From a virus: a DNA stretch of 55,909 nt. Under the pieces are notes generated by a model that was given only the letters and a program-made list of their open reading frames with translations, was not told the DNA's origin and made no database searches. The stretch's first letter is position 1; each line of letters opens with the position of its first letter. The stretch spans positions 1-55,909 of the IMG/VR virus record IMGVR_UViG_3300030380_000259, one strand, 5' to 3'. Made by a program: the position numbers and the translations under genes. This document shows positions 48,454 through 55,909 of the stretch, piece by piece.

Positions 48454-49323
48454 TTATCTGGCAGAACCAGATATATCATATATGAATTTGCCAGAACGGA
48501 TTGCTTCCATTATTTCATCTGACTTCTTTTCATATTCTTGTGCCGACATTCTTTGAACCTCGGATTCTTTTAAATAAGAACTAGCCTCATTCTCTTGGGG
48601 CTTTGTCCTTGTATTTTTCGTATTAACCGCTTCAGCAACACTTTTATCATTTTTGCTCTTTTTTTCTTTGCCAATATTTCTATCTGATTTGTATAAATCA
48701 ATAGCTCGTGCCGCTGACCTTGCATCATTATCATTCTCGTATAGTGCCTCCTGAACCCATTTAGGTTGTTCGTCTGCCCATTCGTGAAAATCATCACTAT
48801 CTCTAATCTCACCAAAGTCAGGATGTAGTCTCATTAATTCAACCTCTGCTTTTTCTTTTGTAGCAGAAAGTTGCATTTCATTAATTACTTTAACTTGGTC
48901 TTCTAGCTGTTGAGATTGTTCTCTAGCTTTTTTTAGAGCAATAGTTTCTATGATTGCGGCAACATCTGGATAATCTGCCGCCCACTTTTCTATATCATCA
49001 TCTGACTTAGGCAGTTTTATTTCTTTTCTTGTAGCTTCAGATAGCTGTGCTTTTAACTTATCTATCTCTACTTTAAATTCTTCTGCTTGTTTTTGCTGAT
49101 GTCTACGTAAGTCAGAATATCTTTTCTTAAAAGTTTTTTCTTCTGCACTAGCAGGTTCAGGCTCTTCAGGTTTAGTTTCTTCTACTTCACCCTTTTGTTC
49201 TTTAATTAATTGTTCTAATTCTTCCTCATCCTTTTTTATTTTTTCTTCTCTTGAATAAGGTTTAGTTACAAATGCTTTCTTTTCTTGTGGCTTCATTTCT
49301 TCTGCCATGATTGTGTCTGACAT
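48454..49323 (-). CDS. Scaffolding (head assembly) protein
   Basis: 289 residues, highly charged and helical: Glu/Lys-rich N-terminal 120 residues (KKDEEELEQLIKEQKGEVEE), a central coiled coil (ALKKAREQSQQLEDQVKVIN) and a C-terminal part with DDFHEWADEQPKWVQEALYE. It has the composition, size and position (between portal-side genes and the capsid gene) of phage scaffolds, which guide coat assembly and are then lost. No protease gene was found nearby. Confidence 0.8.
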   Translation of the reverse strand: MSDTIMAEEMKPQEKKAFVTKPYSREEKIKKDEEELEQLIKEQKGEVEETKPEEPEPASAEEKTFKKRYSDLRRHQQKQAEEFKVEIDKLKAQLSEATRKEIKLPKSDDDIEKWAADYPDVAAIIETIALKKAREQSQQLEDQVKVINEMQLSATKEKAEVELMRLHPDFGEIRDSDDFHEWADEQPKWVQEALYENDNDARSAARAIDLYKSDRNIGKEKKSKNDKSVAEAVNTKNTRTKPQENEASSYLKESEVQRMSAQEYEKKSDEIMEAIRSGKFIYDISGSAR

Positions 49324-49394
49324 ATTATGTCTCCTATGCTGGGGCTAACCGTAGCCACTGTCGGGTGGGGAGTTAGGTAGCCAGTTAATGTGGA

Positions 49395-51098
49395 TTAATT
49401 TTTAGAGGCTAATCCACCTGACCTCATCTGTTTAGGTTTAGCTTTTTGTTTAGAAAGCAAACCACCTTTTGCAATACCTGCACCATAAGCACCTGTTGGG
49501 TCTACTTTAGTTTTTGCTCGTTCTCTTGCTCTTTCTTGTGCGGCTTTTAATCTTTCTCGTTGTCGCTCTCTTGCATCTGCTCTTTTTTCTTGTTCTCTTT
49601 TTCTCTGCTCTGCAGTTAATTTGTTAGAGATAGGTTTTTTATTTACATTTTTCATTTCTTTTAAAACATCACTTTGTATAGATGACGCAAATGCTTTTTC
49701 TGCTGTATCCTTTTCCCTTGCTCTTTGTTCAGGTGTAATCTTAGAAAATCTTTCTACACCCTCTCGTTGCATTGTTGCTAATAAAAATCTTCTATTAACA
49801 CCGCCTTCTTTAGAAGTATCTAACGGTGGTTTATCTTTAGGATTAACAGCAAACTTTATACCATCTGTACCAAAAAACTCTTGTTGTCCTGTCTCTGGAT
49901 TTAACAATTCACCATTATCACCAACAAGATAACCACCTGTTGTAACTGTTCCCGGCTCTAAGTTGCCTGTTATATCACTAAAAGGTTTAGCACTACGACC
50001 TGTTAGATAATCTTCTCCAAACATTTCAGCTATTATATCTTTTCTATTCTTAGCTTCTTCAAATTGTTTTCTTTGTTCTTCATCTTTTCTACGTTCACTT
50101 GTAGTATCTTGTCTTACTTGTGCTTGACCAACAGTAGGTACAACAGATACTTTATCTTTATCAGGTGCAGTATATTCACTTGCTAACACAAAACCTTCTG
50201 GTAATTGAGTTACACCCGGAATATAATTTATTGTTCTACGCTCACCTGTTTCTGGATTAATTATTTCTTCTAAACGTGGAGCTTGAGGTGCAGTCATAAC
50301 TTGTTCAAAACTTAAATTAGAATAGTCAGGTTGTGTTGGAGTAGTTGTTTGTTGCGGTCTAACATACTCAACAGGTGATGCTATAGGTTGTGGTACTGTA
50401 GCAGGTTGTGGTGTTGTAACTGCAGATGGTACAAAACTTTGTTGTGGTGGTACATAACCACCTACATTATACTCCATATCATCTTCTATGTCAAGGTCTG
50501 ATAATTCAAAAGGTATATCATCTGGTATAACAGCTTCATCACCATTACCCATTTGACCCATCTTATCCATCATAGACAAACCTGTTTTAGCTTCTTGTCT
50601 CATCTGCATAAGTTTTTCAAGACCAATGTATCGCACTACATCAGCAGGAAATACAAACTCACCTTCACTTAACTGTGCTGGTATATCATCACGAACTTCT
50701 TCTTGTGTAGAACCTACTGGCACATCATTACCTGATACAGGGTCTGTTGTGCCACCTTCTTCCATTAAACCACCATCGTCAAATAGTTCCATTTGTTTTT
50801 TCATGGGTACTCCACCTTCTGCCATTAACGTAGAACTTCTTTTTTCTGCCTCTTGAACCGCTTCTTCTAATGTATCATGTCTGCTCGTAGGTTTAACTTT
50901 ACCATCAAGTAACATCTGACGAATTTCATCTTCAGTATATTTTATACCATTATGTATTGAAGGAGCATTTACATAAGCATTTTCTCCAAATTTAATAGTA
51001 ACAGATTTTTCAGAAACCATTTCACCTTTAGGAGTTTTATATATAGTTTTTCCTGCATTAGATTTTTTATTAGTTTTCTGACCTACTTTTTCAGCCAT
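49395..51098 (-). CDS. Conserved marine phage head-region protein with GG motifs
   Basis: 567 residues. Hallmarks are STLMAEGGVPMKK (about 89-101), DDGGLMEEGGTTDPVSGNDV, LSEGEFVFPADVVRYIGLEK (142-161) and MGQMGNGDEAVIPDDIPFEL. Then come Pro/Gln-rich linkers and a Lys/Arg-rich C-terminus with KKPISNKLTAEQRKREQEK ending MRSGGLASKN. The LSEGEFVFPADVVRYIG block is one of the most recurrent sequences in marine phage virion clusters, always without known function. It lies between portal and scaffold. Confidence 0.75.
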   Translation of the reverse strand: MAEKVGQKTNKKSNAGKTIYKTPKGEMVSEKSVTIKFGENAYVNAPSIHNGIKYTEDEIRQMLLDGKVKPTSRHDTLEEAVQEAEKRSSTLMAEGGVPMKKQMELFDDGGLMEEGGTTDPVSGNDVPVGSTQEEVRDDIPAQLSEGEFVFPADVVRYIGLEKLMQMRQEAKTGLSMMDKMGQMGNGDEAVIPDDIPFELSDLDIEDDMEYNVGGYVPPQQSFVPSAVTTPQPATVPQPIASPVEYVRPQQTTTPTQPDYSNLSFEQVMTAPQAPRLEEIINPETGERRTINYIPGVTQLPEGFVLASEYTAPDKDKVSVVPTVGQAQVRQDTTSERRKDEEQRKQFEEAKNRKDIIAEMFGEDYLTGRSAKPFSDITGNLEPGTVTTGGYLVGDNGELLNPETGQQEFFGTDGIKFAVNPKDKPPLDTSKEGGVNRRFLLATMQREGVERFSKITPEQRAREKDTAEKAFASSIQSDVLKEMKNVNKKPISNKLTAEQRKREQEKRADARERQRERLKAAQERARERAKTKVDPTGAYGAGIAKGGLLSKQKAKPKQMRSGGLASKN

Positions 51099-51300
51099 TT
51101 ACTTCATCCCTAAGATATTTAAGTTTTCTTAATGCTGATATTGCGCCTTGTTGTCTGTGTACTAAAACTGTGTCAGAAGTTTGTTCTAGTACATTTTGAT
51201 GTACTTCTATAGTAGCATCTATATAATTACTGAACGCTTCCCACTGGTTGTTGTTGTTGACCAACGGCTTGAGCTTGCTGAGTATTTGCCCCTTGTTCAT
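51091..51300 (-). CDS. Small protein overlapping the portal gene 3' end
   Basis: The start is placed at ATG 51300 (MNKGQILSKLKPLV), 8-9 bases after AAGGA; the frame is open to 51345. The 69-residue protein is helical (NYIDATIEVHQNVLEQTSDT, ALRKLKYLRDEV) and shares 74 bases with the portal gene in another frame, then overlaps the following gene by 8 bases. Size and shape recall small head-completion or portal-associated proteins. No family recognised. Confidence 0.65.
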   Translation of the reverse strand: MNKGQILSKLKPLVNNNNQWEAFSNYIDATIEVHQNVLEQTSDTVLVHRQQGAISALRKLKYLRDEVNG

Positions 51301-53365
51301 TTCCTGTAAATCCTTGTTCTCCCGGCACTGGTGCTTGTCCAACACCTATGTTACCGCCACCTGCTCCACTGGTATCCATTGCATCTGCTCCTGCAGGTGC
51401 GCCCTCTGGTTCTTGTGGTTGTTCTTGTTGAAAGCCTTTCATCAACTCTGCTTGAATAGCGGCTTCATTCATATTGTTGGTAACTTTGTCGGGGTCTAAC
51501 TCCATAGACTTTGCAATCTCACGAATAATATATTGGAACTTCGCAAATGGTGCAAGTGCTGGATTACTTGCTACCTGTAGGAATTGCATAAGTCTTTGAC
51601 TACGTACTTCATTAGCCATGAGACTTTCTGTACCTCTAGCTCGTACTTCTAAGTCTCCTTTAATATCTGGGTCAAAATCAAACTGCATGTTAAATCTAAA
51701 CAACCCTTCTCCTAACGGTCGTAATAGATAATCATCTACATTCTTAATAACAGTCTTAGTGCTTCCTTGAGCCGCACCCATTAGCATAGAAATACCAGAA
51801 GCAGTTCTACCTACTCCTGATACACCTGTTTGCCCATGAGCAAATGATGGGAAGCCTGTGCTTTCATCTGCAAGTACACGTGCTTTATCAAATAGCATCA
51901 TGTTCTCACTAGACACATTCGGGAACTTTGTACCAAATATCGCTTGTCCCGGTGCGCCACCTTGTCTGCGGAACACCTTTCCCGGATATAAGGATAAGTC
52001 TTGACCCGGCACTAGGTTTGTTTCATCTACCTCTACAATTAAATTACCAGATAATACAGCATTATCAACAGCCATACGCATAAAGCCATTCATCAAAGTC
52101 TGTGTATCATCCATGTTTTCAGCAATACCTACACCAAAGAATGAGTATGGGTTTAACTCATAGGGTGCAGAATGATAAGGTATCTTTGCAGGTTTAAATG
52201 GATTAAGAACCATTCGTATGAGTTTACCATTACATACCCATACGTTTGCCTGTAATTCATCAAAAGTTTTTAGTTCATCTGGAATATTAATCTCTGCTTC
52301 TTCGAGCATTTCTGTATCTACCATACCCCAGTATTCTAATACATCAAAGCGTTCTACTCCGTGTTCTGGTGCATAATCAGATAAGTCATCTTCCCAATAT
52401 TCTTTAGTATAGTTTTCTCCTAGCTGTATGACTTCATCTATAACTGTGTCTCTGAACATCGGTCTTTTCTTGAGATTCCGAAGTTGCGACCTTGACATCT
52501 TATGTCGTTCAATGACATACTGTGCTTCATCCATATTATTGGCATCAGGGTCAGGGTAAAAATTCCAGACAGAAACGTGTGAAACTTGGGGCATTGTTTT
52601 AAACTGTGGGTCATATTCACCATCCTCATCCCAATTAGGATATTCTTTATCTACAGCAAAAGGTCCTTTCATTACACCTGTTCCAAATAAAGCCATCTCA
52701 AATGCTGTGCTACGAAGATGTTTACTAGCACTTGATTCTTCTAGCTGGTCGTGTATTTTCTTCTGCATCTTCTTTGCGGCTATCATGGCTGGGCTAAAGG
52801 TAACAGAGGTAGGTGTAGCACCTGCTCCTTCTTTAAGCCCCTCTATACCCTCTAATTTCTCCGTTAAAGGACCTAACATTTCTTGAAGAGACTTTTCTGT
52901 AGCACCTGCAGGTAAATCCTTACCATCTCCTGAAAAACCATATGGACTACTTAGGGAAGTATCACCACGCAACTGTTCTGGTTCTTTGGGGTCAAAGTGT
53001 ACGTCTGCGACAACTCCTTCTGGTAACTCAGTAGGTTCAACAGAAACAGGAAACTTATTATTAGCAAACAGTACATCAACAATTTGCCCATATGCCGCAA
53101 GAGTTTTTGTTTTTGTAACTTTAATAAAAACACGTGACTTCTCCGATTCAGTAAACTGAACATCTGGTCCGTATAGTCCTCTATAGTTTCTATAGGCTTT
53201 TAACCAGCGTTGTTCATCTTGATAACGATAGTCTTCTGCTCTTTTAAATCTTTCGTGAATAAATGGTATTATGGAAGATACATCAGCATCTTCAGTTGTG
53301 CTATCCTCTACATCTTCTAAAGATATAGAATCTGCTTCAATCATTACATTTTCATCTTCAGCCAT
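51227..53365 (-). CDS. Portal protein
   Basis: 712 residues. The N-terminal region has FIHERFKRAEDYRYQDEQRW and LKAYRNYRGLYGPD (33-66); a central segment DRDPDAN-like FYPDPDANNMDEAQYVIERH (about 270-290) and the downstream GVGIAENMDDTQTLMNGFMR (about 415-435) are typical of podovirus portals. The C-terminal 70 residues are Gln/Gly/Pro-rich (QEQPQEPEGAPAGADAMD). The portal forms the dodecameric DNA gate. It follows the large terminase gene by 10 bases, the usual order. Confidence 0.85.
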   Translation of the reverse strand: MAEDENVMIEADSISLEDVEDSTTEDADVSSIIPFIHERFKRAEDYRYQDEQRWLKAYRNYRGLYGPDVQFTESEKSRVFIKVTKTKTLAAYGQIVDVLFANNKFPVSVEPTELPEGVVADVHFDPKEPEQLRGDTSLSSPYGFSGDGKDLPAGATEKSLQEMLGPLTEKLEGIEGLKEGAGATPTSVTFSPAMIAAKKMQKKIHDQLEESSASKHLRSTAFEMALFGTGVMKGPFAVDKEYPNWDEDGEYDPQFKTMPQVSHVSVWNFYPDPDANNMDEAQYVIERHKMSRSQLRNLKKRPMFRDTVIDEVIQLGENYTKEYWEDDLSDYAPEHGVERFDVLEYWGMVDTEMLEEAEINIPDELKTFDELQANVWVCNGKLIRMVLNPFKPAKIPYHSAPYELNPYSFFGVGIAENMDDTQTLMNGFMRMAVDNAVLSGNLIVEVDETNLVPGQDLSLYPGKVFRRQGGAPGQAIFGTKFPNVSSENMMLFDKARVLADESTGFPSFAHGQTGVSGVGRTASGISMLMGAAQGSTKTVIKNVDDYLLRPLGEGLFRFNMQFDFDPDIKGDLEVRARGTESLMANEVRSQRLMQFLQVASNPALAPFAKFQYIIREIAKSMELDPDKVTNNMNEAAIQAELMKGFQQEQPQEPEGAPAGADAMDTSGAGGGNIGVGQAPVPGEQGFTGNEQGANTQQAQAVGQQQQPVGSVQ

Positions 53366-53375
53366 TTTTTAATCC

Positions 53376-54932
53376 TTAATATCCAAAGGTTGAATCTGCT
53401 ACTGGCATACCACCGTTAGGTCTACCCATTGGGTCGTAGTCAAATATACTAAATCTAGGTCGTGACATTATTCCGTATCGCAACGCATCATACAAATGGT
53501 CTTCTGCTTTCGTGTCAATATCCTCTGGATTTTTCTTATCCAACGGCAATGAAGGCAATTGTGAGATAATGTCTGTGCAACTACTAAAGAAAACAAGTCT
53601 AGGCTCTTCTGTAAATTCATCAATCTGTAGTCGTCTATGTATTTCATTCTTACCAGAAACACGGCTACCTCTGCTTCTGTCTGATGGTCGCCATCTGCAA
53701 CCCTTCTGTATCATTTGCTCTGCAAGGCTAGGACCAGTATCGCCACGCTTATGCCAAAGAGAACTATCAAGCACACCATACTTAATATTGCCATCTTCAG
53801 CCTCTAACTCTAGTATCATATCAGCTAAGTCTGTAGCTAAGACTTTTGACACGTACAGTTCCCTGTACACAATGAGTTGTTCAGACGGACTGACAGCAAA
53901 CCATACAACAGCACTGTAAGACCCATACCCATAGTCACATGCTCTGAACTTAACCCAATTGTTAGGAATATTAAAAGGTTCAACAACATGAACATCACGA
54001 TTAAACTCAGTAAATGCCGCACCTTCTTTAATGTCCCAATCCCCATCCAAGAGTTGTCTTCGTTGTTGCTCTGGCAACGACAGGAGCATGGCTTCGTAGT
54101 CTCCAGCATCTGAGAGATAGGGGTTATCAGATAACCTAGCAGGTATAAACCGCCTCTTGAAAAGCGGTCGCCCAGCCCTGCTATGCCCTGCTGGATACTT
54201 GAGAATTTCACCTGTTTCAATATCTGTCGCATCAAATGCCTTTCCGTATGGTGCTGGGTCTATGAACATTTTCTTAACCCAATGATGACCTCTTCCACCC
54301 GGGTTTGTTGTTGCCCTCATAAAGATAGGCAAATCAGGGGCAGTGGACCTAAGACGAGAGCGCATATAGTTCCATGCGTATGGAGATTGCCATTGTGTTA
54401 ACTCGTCAAAGCCAATCCAGCTAAATGCTAGACCCTGATAACGCAGGACATCTTCATCTCTGTCAAGGTATGACATCCACAATCTCGCTCCAGATGGTGC
54501 TGTCCACTGCATTTTTCGTTCAGACCATTTTATGCCTGACCATATTTGTGGATACAACTCTTGTGATTTAAAAATAAGTTCACGAAGTTCTTCTGTTGTA
54601 TGTCGTAACAGCAATCCACTAAATGCTGGATGCCCCATGTATCGCAGTGGGTCAGCTAACATGGCATAGGATTTACCACCCCCTGCCGAACCACCATATA
54701 ATACTTCACGCTCACTAGCCGCTAGAAAATCTGTTTGAGGACCTTCATTTGGCTTAAATAACACATTAGCGTGTTCTTCTTCAAACTCTGTTTCATATGA
54801 AACATCTTCAATTATTTTAGGCTTTTGCGCCTGTTCTTTCTTCTTCAAGGGCTTTCGCTTTGGCGATTGCCGTTTCCGCATATTCTGCCCATTTGCGGAT
54901 GCTTGCAACTTTGTTCTTACGCTGTCGCTCAT
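53376..54932 (-). CDS. terL: Terminase large subunit
   Basis: 518 residues from ATG 54932. The ATPase has Walker A GGSAGGGKS (80-88) and Walker B IGFDE with Asp176-Glu177. The C-terminal RNase H-like nuclease shows Asp333 (ACDYGYGS), Asp389 (VLDSS) and a DALRYG near residue 490. It pumps DNA into proheads and cuts concatemers. The first 38 codons overlap the preceding gene by 116 bases; a later ATG at 54881 also overlaps, so the start is uncertain. The N-terminal extension is Lys/Arg-rich. Confidence 0.93.
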   Translation of the reverse strand: MSDSVRTKLQASANGQNMRKRQSPKRKPLKKKEQAQKPKIIEDVSYETEFEEEHANVLFKPNEGPQTDFLAASEREVLYGGSAGGGKSYAMLADPLRYMGHPAFSGLLLRHTTEELRELIFKSQELYPQIWSGIKWSERKMQWTAPSGARLWMSYLDRDEDVLRYQGLAFSWIGFDELTQWQSPYAWNYMRSRLRSTAPDLPIFMRATTNPGGRGHHWVKKMFIDPAPYGKAFDATDIETGEILKYPAGHSRAGRPLFKRRFIPARLSDNPYLSDAGDYEAMLLSLPEQQRRQLLDGDWDIKEGAAFTEFNRDVHVVEPFNIPNNWVKFRACDYGYGSYSAVVWFAVSPSEQLIVYRELYVSKVLATDLADMILELEAEDGNIKYGVLDSSLWHKRGDTGPSLAEQMIQKGCRWRPSDRSRGSRVSGKNEIHRRLQIDEFTEEPRLVFFSSCTDIISQLPSLPLDKKNPEDIDTKAEDHLYDALRYGIMSRPRFSIFDYDPMGRPNGGMPVADSTFGY

Positions 54933-55212
54933 TCTGTAACCGTTTCCTTAATCCTACGTGTGATATGTATCTATCGCTATTTGTACTCAACCAGTTAGCT
55001 ACCTCACGATAGCTGTATTGATTTACGTGCTGTCTAGCCTTTTCTAACAAATCTAACTCTGTCGGTATGGGGTCAAGAATATCAGGGTCTTCTTCGTTTT
55101 GTTTATATCCGAATGGTACAGTACGTGCTATGCGTGGTATCTGTACCCATTCGTTCTGTTCTTTAATATCTGTTGGTTGTGGAAGTTTCCACTTGCCTAT
55201 ACTACGTGTCAT
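54817..55212 (-). CDS. Conserved protein between the terminase subunits, HTH-like
   Basis: 131 residues. The start TRSIGKWKLPQPTDIKEQNE, then WVQIPRIARTVPFGYK and ILDPIPTELDLLEKARQHV are strongly conserved in marine phages in my memory. Residues about 66-92 (YSYREVANWLSTNSDRYISH) look like a helix-turn-helix, followed by a long basic helix. Position and DNA-binding look suggest an accessory packaging protein; no direct evidence. Overlaps the gene upstream by 4 bases. Confidence 0.7.
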   Translation of the reverse strand: MTRSIGKWKLPQPTDIKEQNEWVQIPRIARTVPFGYKQNEEDPDILDPIPTELDLLEKARQHVNQYSYREVANWLSTNSDRYISHVGLRKRLQNERQRKNKVASIRKWAEYAETAIAKAKALEEERTGAKA

Positions 55213-55472
55213 CTTGCTTTATTTTTTGGTTTTAAATCTATTATAATTGTATCTTCTTCAGTGCTATTACTTTGTGCTTTTGGTGCTACACGATATTGTC
55301 CTATACTTTTACTTTCACCATAAGGTGAATTAGCTTTTAAACCTAAAATATTTAATTGCTTTTCAACTTCTCTAGCAGTTAACTTACCATTTTTATGTTT
55401 ATTAAATAGTGTTTTTGCTTTTTGTAAGTTTGTTTTTGAAATAAGACTTTTTAATATTTTTGATGTAGCCAT
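55209..55472 (-). CDS. Small basic protein in the terminase cluster
   Basis: 87 residues, Lys-rich N-terminal helices (SKILKSLISKTNLQKAKTLF), then KLTAREVEKQLNILGLKANS and a disordered end (ESKSIGQYRVAPKAQSNSTE). Start and stop overlap the neighbouring genes by one and four bases. No family recognised. Confidence 0.6.
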   Translation of the reverse strand: MATSKILKSLISKTNLQKAKTLFNKHKNGKLTAREVEKQLNILGLKANSPYGESKSIGQYRVAPKAQSNSTEEDTIIIDLKPKNKAR

Positions 55473-55843
55473 TAATCATCCTCACTTACTGCTTTAGGTG
55501 GCATAAGCATAACACCACCGCTTGCTTCTACCTGCATTTTTTCTGTCTTCACCAAACCTGAACGGTCTAATAGTTCTTTAGCCGCTGACATCTTGTCACG
55601 TATGCCTAGTTCTGTTGGGTCATACAATGCACCTGTCATAGCCATAGCCGCCTTTGGTGCGTTACGTGCCATGTACATAGATGTAGCTTCTAGTATTTCA
55701 TCCTTTAGTCCTTTGACAATAGAGGTAGTTGGTGTATTGTCTGCATACCCAGCAATCTTCTTTGCCTGTACAACATCACCATTTGCTTCTTCAAAAAGAA
55801 CCGCAAGAAACTTTTGCTGTCTTTCATTTAACTGTCGTGTCAT
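55472..55843 (-). CDS. terS: Terminase small subunit (complete copy)
   Basis: 123 residues. RQLNERQQKFLAVLFEEANG (3-22) followed by DVVQAKKIAGYADNTPTTSI is the helix-turn-helix N-terminus typical of small terminase subunits (ARQKFVDxxxxxGNxxxAAxxAGY pattern). The central helices MARNAPKAAMAMTGALYDPT resemble the oligomerisation region, and a short tail ends KAVSEDD. It recognises the packaging site and presents DNA to the large subunit. It lies first in the terminase cluster, right after the lysozyme gene in the permuted genome. Confidence 0.78.
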   Translation of the reverse strand: MTRQLNERQQKFLAVLFEEANGDVVQAKKIAGYADNTPTTSIVKGLKDEILEATSMYMARNAPKAAMAMTGALYDPTELGIRDKMSAAKELLDRSGLVKTEKMQVEASGGVMLMPPKAVSEDD

Positions 55844-55909
55844 GCCATCTCTCCAGTAGCCATAGCGTGAGCCAAACGTGTGCTACGTCCTTTTACCTGC
55901 CTTGCCCAC
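55625..55909. repeat. Terminal overlap, right copy (94 percent identical to 1-285)
   Basis: Same segment as bases 1-285, 17 substitutions and no gaps. It contains the 5' portion of the complete terminase small subunit gene and the 3' end of the lysozyme gene. It marks where the genome closes on itself. Confidence 0.9.
55840..55909 (-). CDS. T4-type lysozyme, 3' end only (cut by window end)
   Basis: Only about the last 22 codons are present, identical in DNA to 216-285, ending TGA at 55840-55842 over the terminase small subunit start (ATGA). The complete gene is at 216-704. Confidence 0.85.
   Translation of the reverse strand, partial: WARQVKGRSTRLAHAMATGEMA

Noticed and set aside
1-55909. 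Long terminal direct repeat as a packaged DNA end
   Set aside because: The end copies differ at 17 of 285 positions; a genuine packaged repeat would be identical. Treated as an assembly overlap.

Overview
The window is an almost complete genome of a tailed, short-tailed (podovirus-type) marine bacteriophage, most likely of the HMO-2011-like group. The main evidence is a family A DNA polymerase with a DnaJ-type zinc module (two CxxC pairs) inserted between exonuclease and polymerase domains. This layout was described for the SAR116 phage HMO-2011, whose genome is also about 55 kb. No phage RNA polymerase is present; strong sigma70-like promoters are. The many small basic proteins, a B12-dependent ribonucleotide reductase and a DUF1127-type protein fit a marine alphaproteobacterial host, but the host is inferred. 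The first 285 bases reappear at the end (55625-55909) with 17 mismatches, so the molecule was assembled as circular or permuted with a unit of about 55.6 kb, and the two ends probably come from closely related strains.

Layout. (1) 5510 down to 1, continuing across the join as 55843 down to 25945, is one long minus-strand late block. It starts at a perfect TTGACA-N17-TATAAT promoter (5589-5617). It runs through small basic proteins, a SET-domain protein, membrane/lysis proteins and a T4-type lysozyme, then terminase small subunit, terminase large subunit, portal, scaffold, major capsid, decoration-like protein, fibres and adhesins, head-tail adaptor, tail tube-like protein, more fibres and large internal virion proteins. 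Internal TTGACA-N16-TATAAC promoters precede the capsid gene and the tail tube gene, and a terminator follows the capsid genes. (2) 5511-6290 is the divergent control region. (3) 6291-25920 is the plus-strand early/replication block. It holds unknown early genes, a SleB-type hydrolase, a cytosine methyltransferase, small unknown and membrane proteins, a winged-helix protein, a tyrosine recombinase, primase, helicase, DNA polymerase, a possible ssDNA-binding protein, a Cas4/RecB-type nuclease, endonuclease I, a DUF3310 protein, class II ribonucleotide reductase, a DUF1127 protein and MazG. The two blocks converge on a bidirectional terminator at 25926-25945.

The most unusual feature is 5795-6903. 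Small perfect hairpins (stems 6-8 bp, loops mostly 2-4 nt) are packed almost end to end, about 25 in 1.1 kb. They cross from non-coding DNA straight into the first early gene (6291-6896). A 19-bp palindrome (AAGTCCGCTGACGGACTAA) recurs five times between 6004 and 8728, once in frame inside that gene. Two AT-rich inverted repeats carry near-identical promoter-like cores, and the segment 7229-7450 looks like a structured non-coding RNA. Other points of note are the SET-domain protein, a cupredoxin-like motif in a tail fibre, a Ser-rich protein made of about 19 repeats of 20 residues, a duplicated fibre N-terminal module and a recombinase with Met in place of the box II His.

Several genes too short for usual ORF cut-offs were found by reading the sequence: 2654-2764, 3120-3269, 5355-5510, 8209-8340, 22067-22225, 24413-24583 and 24574-24696. 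All database-type identifications are from memory of protein families and were not searched.
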